A stretch of DNA of 64,000 bases from Larix kaempferi. Lineage: Eukaryota > Streptophyta > Pinopsida > Pinales > Pinaceae. Under the pieces are notes generated by a model that did not search any database, had not been told where the DNA came from, and worked only from the letters and a program-made list of their open reading frames with translations. How positions within the stretch are numbered: the first letter of the stretch is position 1; every line of letters starts with the position of its first letter. A program made the translations under genes and the position numbers. The DNA lies in NCBI GenBank assembly GCA_027924585.1, contig BSBM01000442.1, forward strand, positions 2,728,001-2,792,000, read 5' to 3'. Shown piece after piece: positions 1 through 12,700 of this stretch.

Positions 1-2215
1 TACTGGAGGAAGATCATCCCAGTTGGAGTTAATAATATATATCTCAATTGTTAATTGTTAATACATTGATATATGGTAAGATATACACCATTAATAATTA
101 GATGAAGTATACATTAAATATATGATATTGTAATATGTATTAAATATATGTGTATAGGTTGAAATATATCCCAAATATGTCTAAAATCGTGGAGATCAAA
201 TTGGACCTCAATTTGGAATCTCATTAAATCCGTATATATTCCTTAGATGTTTGGAAAACTATTTGAAAAACCACGGAAGTTTTATTTGAATGGCTTTCAT
301 GCATTATAAAAAATGAGAATTGCTATACAATTTGATAAAGCTTTATAGGTTACAATGTTTTATGAATTGGATTTATAATGTATCTTTATCAAAATGAGAA
401 AGTACCATCTATTCAATTCATTTGAGGTTCAAAATAGGTCTAGTCTATGTAATTAGTTACAAAGTAACTAGAACTAAAACAAGTAAGATGGTCATAGAAT
501 AATTTGAGTATTGATTGTTGGTTGTGAAAGTGCACCTCATAGGTTTATGTCTTTGTGGCTTGTGTCTTGCCTCTATACAACATAGAATGTTTGTTTGAGC
601 TCATTTTCTGGAAGTGATCACAAAACTATTTGATATTTCTTTGAAATGCACACCAAATCGTATACATAAAACCAAAACCTATGTCATATATAACCTATGC
701 ACTGGATGGTGTGGTACATATTTATGGTGAAAGTTAATAGAATTGATACATGAATTAGTTGAAAGTTAATACCTGAACCACTATGCACTCACTCATGGTC
801 AGTTGATAGTGTTGATGAACTATTTGTAGATTGTTGATAATGTTGATGCACTGGTTGAATCATGTTGATAGTGTTGATGAACTGTGTGCAGATTGTTGAT
901 AGTGTTGACTCACTGTTTGAATCCAAGGAATGCAAATAAAGTCAATTGTATGCAAAGAGGTTGATTTATAGTTTTTTGTTGTTCAAATTGATTGCTGGCA
1001 AGTATTGACATGGATTGTAAAATTGTTTATGGGAATGAGTGTCTGGGATTGATTTGGCTCTGATCCAATGGATGAGAATCTGTATTTGCGTGATCCATGT
1101 GCTTTTAGGGTGTTTAATTGATGATTTGATTTAGTGGGCAGAGTTGGGAATACGTATTAGTTGATCCATGTGCTTTCATAGAGTTTAATGGATGATTTGA
1201 TTTTGTGGGTAGCACTAGGAAATCGATTAATGGATGATTTGATTTTAGTGGATAGAGTTGGGAATTTGTATTAGCCGATCCATTTGATTTCACAGAGTTT
1301 AATGGATGATTTGATCTTTATTTAGTGGGTGGGTGTCATTTACTGTATTTGGAGGTTTAAATTGTTGATGAAACATGGACAAGAAGCTAACCTTTTTTTC
1401 CCTTGCAGTGGCGCTATGTCTTGTTGTTTGAATGTTGCTTGTTTGAATATTGTTGCTCCAAAGGGAATTTGAAGGAGTTGATGTGATAGCCAATGTGTAC
1501 TCGTAAATTGAGCATGATAGGATGTTTTGATGTTAGATTTGGTATTTATGTGAGGGTGAGAACAATTGCTCTAGTGAGTTAATGAATCCATTTTGAACTT
1601 AATATAATTGATATTTATGCCTAAATGTAATATTTAAAGATCAGTTTTTGAAATGTGAATATTCATTTGATGGGTGATTGATGTGAATATTCATTTTATG
1701 GACTGATCCACTAGTGGTCCTGCATAACAATAGAAGTCTCTCCCCTAAGCTAAAATATATGTCATTAAAATAAATACACAACTGTCAAATACAACTACAC
1801 ATGTAATATTATTAAATATCATCATATATGTCTCAGCAGAACATTAATAACACAGTATTAAGACATATCCAATATTAATAATAATAATAATAATTCCAAC
1901 GTACTGTGCTTATTAATTGCCTTCGTCAGCACTGTTCCCGCTGTAAATGACACACCTTCTCTGTCGTATATCAAGAAAAGGCAGAGGTATTCCTACAGAA
2001 AACCTATTTAATTCCCCGGGTCTTTCGTATTTATTGTAAAAATGGCTGTAAGCAATCTGATTTGACTGGATAAAGCGTGTTTTTCTTGTTTTGACTTTAC
2101 ACCCTCTAAAATTACCATTTTGTTTAGACCGGTAAGTAACTTTCGCGGCATCTTTAAAAATATTGAGTAGGTTGAGAAAATGTAGATTAATTTTCTTGGT
2201 TAGGATTAAATGTAT
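1..2215. other. Upstream intergenic stretch, no gene seen
   Basis: AT-rich plant non-coding DNA. No open frame here has recognisable protein motifs. It contains imperfect short repeats built on gttgatagtgttgatga (about 790-925), a roughly 90-bp diverged repeat around the phrase ggatgatttgattttagtgg (about 1085-1335), and an (AAT)n-like microsatellite near 1872-1893. It could hold distal regulatory DNA of the carboxypeptidase-like gene to the right, but nothing in the sequence proves this. Confidence 0.5.
1085..1335. repeat. Diverged tandem repeat, about 90-bp unit
   Basis: Three imperfect copies each contain 'tgatccatgtgctttta'-like and 'ggatgatttgatttt' blocks followed by 'agtgggcagagttgggaa'-like sequence. 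Copies differ by many substitutions and indels, so this is an old local duplication. Confidence 0.5.
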
Positions 2216-2221
2216 TGTTTT

Positions 2222-3135
2222 TCTGCTCTAACTCGCGGCGAGAAAATGAGTGATTACCCGGGTCGTTAGTTACGAGGCTCTCATGATGAAAACAGGGCCG
2301 GAAATGCGGAAAATTTGACAGTTGACCTAAATGAAGCGTCTTCCTTTGTAATTGCAGGCGGAAAAAAACGAATACCTTGCTTCTGTGTGTGACTGGCTGG
2401 AATTTACCGGGACAGTAAGTTTGACGAAATCTTTCCAAGTATCCAGGGAAATTAAGCAAATTTTGAGTGAATGTAAATTAATTTGATTGCTAAGCAAATT
2501 TTGAGTGAATGTAATCTAATTTGCAAATTTTGAGTAAATGTATATTAATTTGCTTGCTTACGCTTAAATATATATATCTTTGGCTCTAACTTAATTTCCT
2601 TGCTTACGCTGAAATAAATAGTAACTTAATTTCCCTGCTTACGCTGAAATAAATAGTGTGTAAATGGTTTTTTTTGGCTCTATCGCGCGGCAAGAAAATG
2701 AGTGATTCGCTGAGCCGTTAATGATAAGGATAAGGCTCTCTGATAAAATCAGGGCTGGAAATTATGGATAATCTGACATTTTACGTAAATGAAAGCGTAT
2801 TTCTTTGAATTTGCAAGAAAATGTGAATCACGTGCATCAGCGTATGCTAAATTTCACAGCATTTCGCAGAAATACCGGTTACAGTAAATTTGACGAAATC
2901 TTTGAAAAATAGAGCAAATTAAGCAAATTTTGGGTGTTAATGTATATAAATGTGCTTGCTTATGCTTTAAACGTCTCGTGTTTCGCTCTAACTTAGGGTA
3001 AGAAAAATGAGGAGTTACACGAGCCGTTAATTACTAGGCGTTCTTTGTAAAAAAACAGAGCCGGAAAATGAGGATGATATTGCCGCTCACCTAATTACTA
3101 ATTGAAAGCGTTTTGTCTTCGCCAAATTTCATCGA
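2222..3135 (+). repeat. Three diverged tandem copies upstream of the carboxypeptidase exon
   Basis: The same ordered blocks recur starting near 2222, 2674 and 2982: a 'gctctaactcgcggcgagaa'-like block, 'atgagtgatt', a 'gagccgttaat' block, 'acagggccggaaat', 'aaatgaaagcgt', and, in the first two copies, 'cagtaaatttgacgaaatctt' variants followed by 'aagcaaattttgagtg'. Spacing is about 450 then 310 bp, so the copies have gained and lost sequence. The array ends about 500 bp before the first coding exon. Confidence 0.65.
2454..2657 (+). repeat. Short tandem repeats inside the upstream array
   Basis: About three copies of a 35-38 bp unit starting 'gcaaattttgagtgaatgta' (2454-2555) are followed by two nearly identical 35-bp copies of 'aacttaatttcc.tgcttacg...' at 2588-2622 and 2623-2657, which differ at one base (ccttgc versus ccctgc). 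Confidence 0.7.
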
Positions 3136-3550
3136 ATAAGGCCGAAATTAGCTCGACTTAAGTCGAAGAATGAGATTACTTTAGTGGTTTCGGCTATAAC
3201 TTTGGCAGGAATTGCGGATTTGGGAAAAATACATGCTTGGCGTGCCGTAAAAGTTTGTAACGGCTTATTCGTTGAATCCGAGACAGGCTTCTTGATGCTT
3301 TTATCTTTTTGGCTTTTATAATTAAGTTTTCTTCTGTATAAGTTTGCATGGACTTGCATGCAAATTTTATGGAATTTCTTAATAGAACACGACTCGAGAT
3401 ATAATTTTTTGAGACCATAGCCCGTGTTGGATGTGATTGGTTTATTGACATTTATGAAGACTATGACGATATGAAGGGTATGCTTTGCTCTTGAATCCAG
3501 TGTCGCCTCGATTACTGAGTAAACTCTGAATGAGCTTGCTCGTTTCTTGA

Positions 3551-3982
<432 letters not shown>

Positions 3983-4151
3983 TAACCCCTAAGCATTACA
4001 TGTCATATCCCTATTTTACTGCCTCAGGTATTTCACTTCTTTCTGGTATCCATTTTGACATATAATTAGCATTCTTGCGTCCAGTACACGATGCAAGCTC
4101 AATGCAATTGTTAACACAACTCCTTTCCGTGTCCAATGAAAATTAATATGT

Positions 4152-4221
4152 ACCCAGCAGCAGAGTATGAAAATGCTGTATAATCTCAGTACATACATCA
4201 TTTAATACTCTGCTGCTGGGT
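4152..4221. repeat. Perfect 17-bp inverted repeat (hairpin)
   Basis: Arms at 4152-4168 (acccagcagcagagtat) and 4205-4221 are exact reverse complements around a 36-nt loop. Weaker pairing extends outward through 'aattaatatgt' and 'gcataatt'. It may be a small foldback relic in the intron. Confidence 0.8.
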
Positions 4222-4436
4222 GCATAATTTTTGCTCCAACTAATTGAAATCTGTCATATTTAGTAACCTCTATCAGCATGTTCATTGCCCTTGAACATCT
4301 GAGAACTCTACCAGACTGAAAGGCCTGAATGTAGAAGATATCAAGTTTATGTGCCGTGCTTTCATCCTGAATTTTTTTTGCAACTCATAGGTATATGATA
4401 TCCTTAGTCACTTATAGGCTGCTTTGGTTGAGGTAG

Positions 4437-4950
4437 CATTGACAAATGTTCTATCAACAGGGGCTGTTAGTAAGAAAATTCCGAGTACAGATAATTACAT
4501 TCCACTCTTATCAGACTTGGTTCGGTGAAAAATTTGGTGAGGCAAAAAGAGTTAAGAGTTTGTAGACTCAACTTGGGGGAAACAGGGCAAAACCCCCCTA
4601 GTGGCTACGGATGAGGTGAGATGCAATGCATGGGATTTTGATGACATAAAACTGCTTCATAGTGTAGCAACTTAGCTGAAGGACAGCTATAAGTTATCAT
4701 TGACAAATGTTCTATCAACAGAGACTGTTACTAAGAAAATTCTGAGTAAATATAATTACATTCCACTGTTACTAGACTCAGCTTGTCAGATTGGTGAGGT
4801 AAAAGAGTCCAGAGTTCGTAGAATCGACCAGGGGAAAACCCTCTGAATGGGTGTAGATGAGGCCAAGGCCAAATGCATGTCTTGGGTGATTTTGATGGCA
4901 TAAAAATGCATCTTAGTGCGGCAACTTAGCTGAAAGAGAGCTATAAGTTT
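4437..4950 (+). repeat. Tandem duplication of about 260 bp
   Basis: Copy one (4437-4697) and copy two (4698-4950) start with 'cattgacaaatgttctatca' and end with 'gctataagtt'. They share many blocks such as 'attacattccact' and 'gcaacttagctgaa' but differ by substitutions and small indels, so the duplication predates the neighbouring G1 insertion or has evolved fast. Confidence 0.8.
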
Positions 4951-5068
4951 TTTTTTCAAATAATTAAAACAGATCAATTGTATTAAAAAGTTGTTGCAGC
5001 TGCACTGTACAATATAATAGTACAAACAAAAAGGGGCTTTCCATAAGCTAGCTAGTCTTTCAAGAAAT

Positions 5069-6697
5069 TGTAATACCCCAATTTTGACCCTTAGGAAATA
5101 TTGGCTTCTAATGTAAATATTGTATACACACGTTGTATGTTTCCTAGCGTGGAGCTCAAGGCCAAGGCCCTGCTAGTTTATGCTCGGATTTTATTTAAAT
5201 TAGACGCGCTTGATATTTTGTTACCCACGTGCTATTAAGCCATGGGATATTGTAAATTGATGTAAATATTTAATATTGAAATAAAATACCAAAACTGGCT
5301 ATGGAGGCAACGAATGAGAAGGGGCCACGTGTATTCACTAGGGAGTGGTGAGGGGGCTATGGGACTAAACCCTAGGCTGCCATTTGTCATTATGAGAACC
5401 CATTGACTTCCTTAGGTGACATTAATGCCTGTTGTAAGGAAGTGGTTGAGATTTCAGCCCATGGCTTCAATGGAGCATGGGAAGCCCTGAAATTCGTATG
5501 GATAGGTATGGGCTTTGTTTTCTTGTACAAGAAGTCACTCAACCTCATGGGAGGTTGCTTCATTCTCACCCCCATTCCATTGTGAAAGTACCTAGCATCA
5601 TTCCCCATCCAAAAAAACGAGTGCCAGCAGTGAGGAAACCAGAAATCGCGACTGTGAGAGAACCCACGTTTTGGAAAGCCAAAAACGTCAAGATTTGGTA
5701 TGGGACAGTGAAATCCAATGGGGAATCTGTTGGTATGAACCTTGGGGCGAATTCTGGAGCATTAGCTATCCCGAAATCAATAGGATAACCCAGTTTTTGC
5801 AGCCCAGAAAACTAGTGACGGATTTGAGTTACTTGGTGAGCAGAATGGTGAGAAATCAAGTTGGGAATGACTATGCAGAGGTTGGGTGTCCTTGATAAAC
5901 TCAGTGAAGGCTAGGATCTCAAGGTTAGCAGCTGGACCTTTCTATGCCCATCCTGAAGAGCACTGGAGAGAAGAGTTGGCTGAGGAACTGTGTAATAGAG
6001 AAGGGAATCTTCCTTGTGTTGGATGTGGTAGGTAATGTGGGTGCCTGACTGTTGAGTTCACTTGAGATGCCTGTAGCTCTGTGGTTGAGCTCACTGGCTT
6101 AGCTTTATCCTCCTCTATCTTCCTGGATGCTTGATAAACTCAACGACGTGTTGGCCTAGCATAGCAGATGACCGAAACCATGGCTGTGAGTGAACCCAGC
6201 TAGTTCCTCCTTAGTGGATACACAGCCCAGCTCGGGGGTGATCTCTCAGCTAAAAGAATATAGGATGGATAGAGATCTATGGTTGGGTGGAACGTTGCCC
6301 TCACGTAGCCAGTCGTTGGACATCTACTTATCAAGATAAGTGTTCTCTGTATTATAAATTATTTGCATTTTGTGTTCTGCAGTATGATAAATTGTCCATG
6401 TTTAATGAAATGAATTAATTATCTTAGTATGGAATCCATGCATGGCACTGGAATGAGATTGGGTTTTTTTATGTTGAATCATTCTCTGCTGTAATAGATA
6501 TGTTATGCAATTACTGTCTGGTTGTGTGCTTGCTAGTATGTTCATTCCGCTGTGTTTTATTTGAAGTATGAGTCTGCACACAAGAAGTTCTAATTATCCA
6601 TACAGTTCTTAGTAATGTAGAGGCTGAATTTGTCAATAAGGCCGTGTGTTGTTAACGTTTCCTTCCTAGCACGGGATTGATGGAAGGAGACGTTACA
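5069..6697 (+). repeat. G1 5' LTR
   Basis: Starts TGTAATACCCC and ends GACGTTACA; matches 13212-14841 almost base for base. It should hold the U3 promoter, R and U5. A 'tataaat' sits at about 6353-6359, which may be the TATA box or chance. Short open frames inside the LTR occur in both copies and look non-coding. Confidence 0.95.
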
Positions 6698-6700
6698 GAG

Positions 6701-6715
6701 TGGTATCAGAGTTGT
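6701..6715 (+). other. G1 primer-binding site (initiator tRNA-Met)
   Basis: TGGTATCAGAG follows the 5' LTR after three bases (gag). It is complementary to the 3' end of plant initiator tRNA-Met, the usual primer for chromovirus reverse transcription. Confidence 0.9.
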
Positions 6716-6844
6716 TGGTTGCAGCATTGGGCCTCTATGGGCCAAATCCAATTACAAGTCATCACTGACAGGAAGAAAGATTTCAAATTTTTCCTAAGTG
6801 TGTTTTTGAAAAAAATTCGTTTAAGTCTGTTTCGGAAAGAATTC

Positions 6845-7378
6845 CCTAATGTCTTCCGCAATTGCGGAAGCATTTGGCGAATTGCTCCGAAACTGCGGAA
6901 GCATTCCGCGAGTTTTTCCGCAACGCGCAGGAGTTTGGGAAGTCGCCCCGAAATTTTCAGAAGGAATTCTCTTCCGAAATTGCGGAAGGATTCCGCGAAT
7001 CGTTTCGCAATGCGGAAGAGTTCGGCGAGTCGTTCTGAAATTGCGGAAGACTTCGGCGAATCGTTCCGCAACTGTGGAAGACTTCGGCGAATTGTTCCGC
7101 AATTGCGGAAGCATTCTGCAAAACCGCCAGAAACCGGGGAAAGCATTTTGCGCAACGGCGGAAGCATTCCGCGAATGGCTCCGAAACGGCGGAAGCCTTC
7201 GCCGAATGGCTCCGCAATTGCGGGAGCATTCGCCGAATGGCTCCGCAACGGAAGCCTTCGCCGAATGGCTCCGCAGTTGCGGGAGCATTCACCGAATGGC
7301 TCCGCAGTTGCGGGAGCCTTCGCCGAATTGCTCCGCAATTGCGGGAGTGTTCGGTGAACCGCCCCGCAGCTGCGGAGA
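6845..7378. repeat. Palindromic 31-bp minisatellite in the G1 leader
   Basis: About 17 imperfect units occur. The clearest part (7200-7350) has period 31 (unit starts at 7269, 7300 and 7331). Each unit carries a palindrome of the type TTCCGCAATTGCGGAA followed by an 'attcgccgaat'-like near-palindrome. Because 31 is one more than a multiple of three, each reading frame cycles through all three phases every 93 bp. The motif rarely makes stops, so open frames of 155-226 codons exist on both strands. It is GC-rich compared with the AT-rich surroundings. I see no evidence that these frames are translated. Confidence 0.85.
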
Positions 7379-8529
7379 GATTCCCGAGAAAAAAAAAAAA
7401 AGAGTAAAGTGCCGAAAACTCAATTTTTGGATAGAGGGAGCATCCGGGCTCAGAATGGGATGATTCCTGTGGGGCTCGGAGGCCATTGTCGGAGGCCATG
7501 AAAGAACCAGTGAAGACCCCGAGTCCATTACACTCCGATTTGACAGAAAAAGGGGAATAGTGACTTTTGAAGGACGGAGTCCTGAGGCTTGACAGAAGGT
7601 CGGTTTGAGCTGAAATTGATTAGGCGCAGCCATGAAGCAAGCACAATGTTAAGTCCCGAATCTTGGAGCCAAACTCCAAAGGATGTGGATTCGGGGTGAG
7701 CAAGAAGGCCAAAAAGCACTGTTCCGGGCCACTTTTCCGGGATTTTGAAAAGCTTGTGGGTAGTAAAAGTGACCCTAGATGTGGGAATCAGAAATTTTAC
7801 TGAACTAGACATTTCATATTCTCATTAAGATGGACAGTTTCCGTTAGACGAAGATTTCCCAGAAATGCACCGTTTGGGAGATAGCCATTTTTGGCCCAAA
7901 ATTTGGAATTTTGGAAAAATGTGAAAAGTGAGAAGTAGTAAAACCCAGAAATTCATAGAAGATGAATGGTGCATCGGAATTGAAATCCGTGAATTGCTGA
8001 GTGTTCCTTGTTATATAGACTAACTTCGCCCGATAGATAAGTTTTTGTGATTCCTCATAGATTTTCTTCCATAGGTAGCTGAAGTTGGCCTTCTGGACCA
8101 AAATACAAATGTGTAAAATGTACAGAATTATTGGTAAGAGTTGTCATTTTTGAAACAACGCTGTTTCCACACCCGATGTCGGAATGGAGCACGGGGACAG
8201 GCATTGGAAAGCTTGTCTAGCAGGGAATAATGGTGTAAAACCAGAATTGGAATGAAGTTATCATACCCCACAAATAATTAGGGTAGAAATGTACCAGCGA
8301 CTGTCTCGACAGATTATCGATAAATATGGGCAATTTCCAGAATTGCTTGAATGGGCAAGGGAAAGGAATGCATAGCAACCGTGTAAATTATTCCATGAGT
8401 TCTATTATGTTAAATATTGATTGTGTATATTTCTATATGCATTCTTATGATGTCTGACAATATTTCATAATGCATAGTGCTTGCAGCTCATAAAATTTAT
8501 AATTGTAGCAGAGGTAGCATACAGGAAAG
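7379..8529 (+). other. G1 leader between minisatellite and gag
   Basis: Untranslated leader with a 12-base A run at 7388-7399. No conserved open frame is seen; short minus-strand open frames here have no motif support. Confidence 0.7.
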
Positions 8530-9780
8530 ATGGTGACCATAAATGATGCTCAAGATCCTTATGAACACGAAGAAGACGTTCTAGGAGAAAATGTGCATGA
8601 AGGGAATGCGGAGACTGAATCCAATGGGAGAAGGGAGCAGGTGACTCCTCAAAATTTGGTTGAAACCATGGTGAGCTTCAATGAAAGATTGATGAAGGTT
8701 CAAGAAGAACAACACCAACTCAATGCTGCTATTTTGCAAAGCCTCACTGATATGCAACATAAGATAAACCTTGGGTCCAACCCAAGCAATATGGGTGAAG
8801 AAGGAAGAGATGCAGGGAGTCATTCTAGAGGCCGTTCGAAGAGGAGGACTCCAAGCCCAAGGAAGAGTTCGGTGAGCAGAAAACATAAAGCATCTTCATC
8901 AAGGTCTTCTTCCAGCAGATCGTGTGACTCCAAATGTTCTAGGAGAAGTCCAAGACATGCACCTAAGGGATTGGATGGAAGAAAGAAGTTCAAGGGCATC
9001 CCATAGGGAGAATTCAGGAAGGCAAGACCTCCCACATTTGATGGGGAAGGCAAGACTGGTCAAGAGGCAAAAGCATGGTTTCTTGGAATGAAGAAATACT
9101 TCAGAATTCAAGACTACTCAGGAAATGAGAAAGCCAGAATTGCCATTTACAACTTAAATGGCAGAGCTTCCATTTGGTGGGACAATCTCTTGCAAGTGAA
9201 AAGAATTAATGAAAGGAGGATCAGTTGGGAAAGATTTAAGAGGTACTTCAAGGAGAAATACCTTTCTACTAGGTATTATGACGGTAAGAGAAAAGAGTTT
9301 AATGAACTCAGGTTGGGACTAAAATCTATGGAAGAGCATGTCCACAAATTCTTGGAATTACTGAGGTATGTTGACTATATCAAAGATGAGAGAGTAAAAA
9401 TCCAATGCTTTCTTGGGGGTCTACCTCAGAGTTTTAGAGATCGTATTGAGTTCGTTAATCCACCAAGTTTGGATGAAGCCATTAGGATGGCAATGCACTG
9501 CTATGAGCAAAATAAAGGAAAAACAGATGCTAACCCAGCATGGAAAGGAAAGCCAAGAGGGAAGTTTGATCAGAAGAAGGATGGCTTCAAGCCACCATCC
9601 AGAGGTCAGCCTAGAACCTTTCCACAGGGGCAACAAGCAAGGAGTAGATTCAAACCAGCAGTGGTAGCAGACAAAGCATCAAAGGGACCACTTCAGTGTT
9701 GGGGATGTGGAGAAAACCACATGTTGAAGGATTGTCCACATCGGAAAAACAATTCTCGGAAGTTGAACAACCTGAAGGGA
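8530..9780 (+). pseudogene. gag: G1 Gag (capsid and nucleocapsid region), one in-frame stop
   Basis: Gag forms the virus-like particle that packages element RNA. The frame opens at ATG 8530. The first 158 codons end at TAG 9004 and the same frame continues. Residues about 95-150 are rich in Arg-Ser (RGRSKRRTPSPRK, SSSRSSSSRS), resembling an RS domain. The capsid-type region (about 9022-9500) contains PPTFDGE, AKAWFLGMKKYFRI, ASIWWDNL and a later LGGLPQSFRDRI, all typical of Gypsy Gag. A zinc knuckle at about 9696-9735 reads CWGCGENHMLKDC, that is CX2CX3HX4C, one residue short of the usual CX2CX4HX4C spacing. Gag runs without a stop into protease in the same frame, as in many plant Gypsy elements. 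Confidence 0.9.
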
Positions 9781-12700
9781 GTAGCTATGGTGGAGGACAT
9801 GGCAAGGGCAGCACCTCGGATTTATGCAGCGTTGGATAATCACCAAGCAGACCATCAATCATCAGTGGTGGAGGTCGAAGGTAAGATTGCTATGCAATCT
9901 ATTTCTGTTTTGATTGATCCAGGATCTACTCATAGTTATGTTTCTCCAAAAGTTGTTGAAGGTTGTTCTCTTCGAAAAATAAAGCATAATAAGTCTTGGC
10001 TAGTGCAACTAGCCACGGGAACCAAGAGAAAAGTAAGTGAGGTAGTGATGGAGTGTCCCATAGAATTGAATGGACTCCACACATATGCTGAATTGAATGT
10101 GTTGCCATTAGGATCCTATGATGCATTAATTGGCATGGATTGGTTAGAAAAACATAGAGCCAAATTGGACTGTTATGAGAAAGCACTTGAGTGCATTGAT
10201 GAAAAGGGGAGGCCAACATTGGTAAAAGAGATTCCCAAGCAAGTTTCAATAAGGCAGATTTCAGCCCTGTAGTTGAAAAAGTTTTATAAGAAGGGTTGTC
10301 AATTATATGCAGTCCATATGCCAGATTCATTAGAGGACAAAGGGCCAAGACTAGAAGACTTCAGGATATTGCAAGAGTTCCAAGATGTGTTTCCGGATGA
10401 GGTACCAGGGTTGCCACTGACGAGAAATATTGATTTTTCCATCGATCTTGTTCCAGGGGCAGCGCCGAATTCCAAAGCTCCTTATAGAATGAGTACACCG
10501 GAGTTGGTGGAATTGAAGATACAGCTGCAATAATTAATGGATAAAAGGTATATCAGGCCTAGTGTGTCTCCTTGGGGAGCACCGGTGTTATTTGTCAAGA
10601 AGAAAGATGGGACTTTAAGGCTGTGTATTGATTACAGGCAGCTCAATAAAGTGGCAGTTAAGAACAAGTATCCATTACCAAGAATTGATGACTTGTTTGA
10701 TCAAATGAAGGAAGCCAAATTATTTTCAAAGATTGACTTGAGGTCTGGCTACCATCAAGTGAGGATTAAAGAAGAAGACATTCACAAGACGACTTTCAGA
10801 ACTAGATATGGTCATTATGAGTTCACTGTGGTTCCATTCAGCCTTACCAACGCACCTGCCACATTCATGTGTCTCATGAATAGTGTATTCAACAAATATT
10901 TGGACAAGTTTGTGATTGTGTTTTTAGATGACATTCTTGTCTATTCAAGAAATGAAGAAGAACATGAGGAGCATCTAAGAATGGTGTTGCAAGTTCTTAG
11001 AGAACATCAACTGTATGCCAAGTTAAGCAAGTGTGAATTCTATCAAAAGAGGATTCAATATTTGGGTCACGTCATTTCAGAAGAAGGAATTGCAGTGGAT
11101 CCGGAGAAGATTAATTCCATCATGGATTGGCAAACTCCAAGAAATGTTTCAGATGTTAGATCTTTTATGGGCCTTGCTAGTTACTACAGAAGGTTTATTG
11201 AAGGATTCTCCAGGATAGCTCATTCGATCACTTCATTGCAAAGGAAGAACATCAAATTTGTATGGTCTGAAAAATGTGAGAAAAGTTTTCAGAAATTAAA
11301 GGAGTTACTTACCAGCGCTCCTGTTTTGAAGATAGCAGATCTAAGGAAGGATTTTGTAGTGTGCACAGATGCTTGCATTGAAGGACTGGGTGGGGTTCTC
11401 ATGCAAGAAGGAATTGTGATTTGCTATGAATCCAGGAAATTAAAAGAGCATGAAAAGAATTATGCCACACATGATTTAGAATTAGCAGCTATAGTGCATG
11501 CTCTTAAAATGTAGAGGCATTACTTGATGGGAAGAAGATTCGAGCTTAGGACAGACCACATGAGCCTGAAGTATTTGTTTGAGCAGCCAAACTTGAATGC
11601 TAGGCAAGCTAGATGGATGGAATTTCTTTGTGAATTTGATTTTGAAATTAAACATGTAAAAGGGAAGGAGAATAAGGTTGCAGATGCTCTTAGCAGAAAA
11701 TTTCATGTTTCAGCAGTAAGTATGTGCAAATCAGATTTGAAGACAAGAGTTATCGAAGCCCAAAACGGTGACGAAACTTGCCTTCAAATTAAAGAGAAGT
11801 TGCAGCACGGTAATGTGGATGAAAAGTGTGCAGGATATCAGCTGGGCGAAGACAGTATCCTCATCTACAAAGATAGGTTGTACATTCCAAATAATGTAGA
11901 TTTGAAGAAACTAGTGATGGATGAAATACACCAAATGCCGTACTCTGAACACCCAGGATATCAAAAGACTATAACAGTGGCAAGAAAGCAATACTTTTGG
12001 AATGGCATGAAGAAGGACATAGCTGAGTACATTGCTAGGTGTCAGAAGTGCCAATAAGTCAAGGCAGAACACCAACATCCAGCAGGGTTATTGCAGCCCT
12101 TACCCATTCCGGAATGGAAGTGGGAAGTGATCTCCATGGATTTTATAACAGGTCTTCCCATGACAGTGAAGAAGCATGATTCAATCATGGTTGTGGTGGA
12201 TAAGCTATCAAAGGTAGCTCACTTTATTCCAATGAAGTCCACTCACAAGGCTAGTGACATTGCGAACATCTTCATGAGAGAGATATTCAAATTGCATGGA
12301 TTGCCTAAGGCAATAATTTCTGATCGTGATACAAAGTTCACCTCCAATTTCTGGAAGGGATTATTTCTGGAATTGGGAACTAAATTGAATTTCAGTACAG
12401 CTTACCATCCTCAAACGGATGGCCAAACTGAGAGGGTGAATCAGGTTCTTGAAGACATGCTGAGAATGTATGTGATGGACAAACCATCCAAGTGGGAAGA
12501 TTATTTACACTTGGTTGAATTTGCATACAATAATGGACACCATGCATTCTTGGGAATGAGTCCATTTGAAGCATTGTATGGCAAGGGATGCAGGACGCCA
12601 GTGAATTGGGACGGCCCAGTAAACAGGGTAGTGCTTGGACCAGAGATGATCAAGGAAATGGAACAGGAAATTGTTAAGATAAGGTAGAATTTAAAGGTAG

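Noticed and set aside
5390-5895. Short open frames within the G1 LTRs (also at 13534-14048)
   Set aside because: They occur in both LTRs at the same offset, overlap on both strands and show no protein motif; LTRs are not expected to code.
6701-6715. tRNA gene fragment (TGGTATCAGAG), also at 50314
   Set aside because: It is a retrotransposon primer-binding site directly after an LTR, not a tRNA gene.
6845-7378. CRISPR-like array
   Set aside because: There are no constant repeats with unique spacers; units are contiguous and diverged, in a plant retrotransposon.
6677-7499. Long overlapping frames as real genes
   Set aside because: Explained by the stop-poor 31-bp minisatellite; no conserved domain and no favoured frame.
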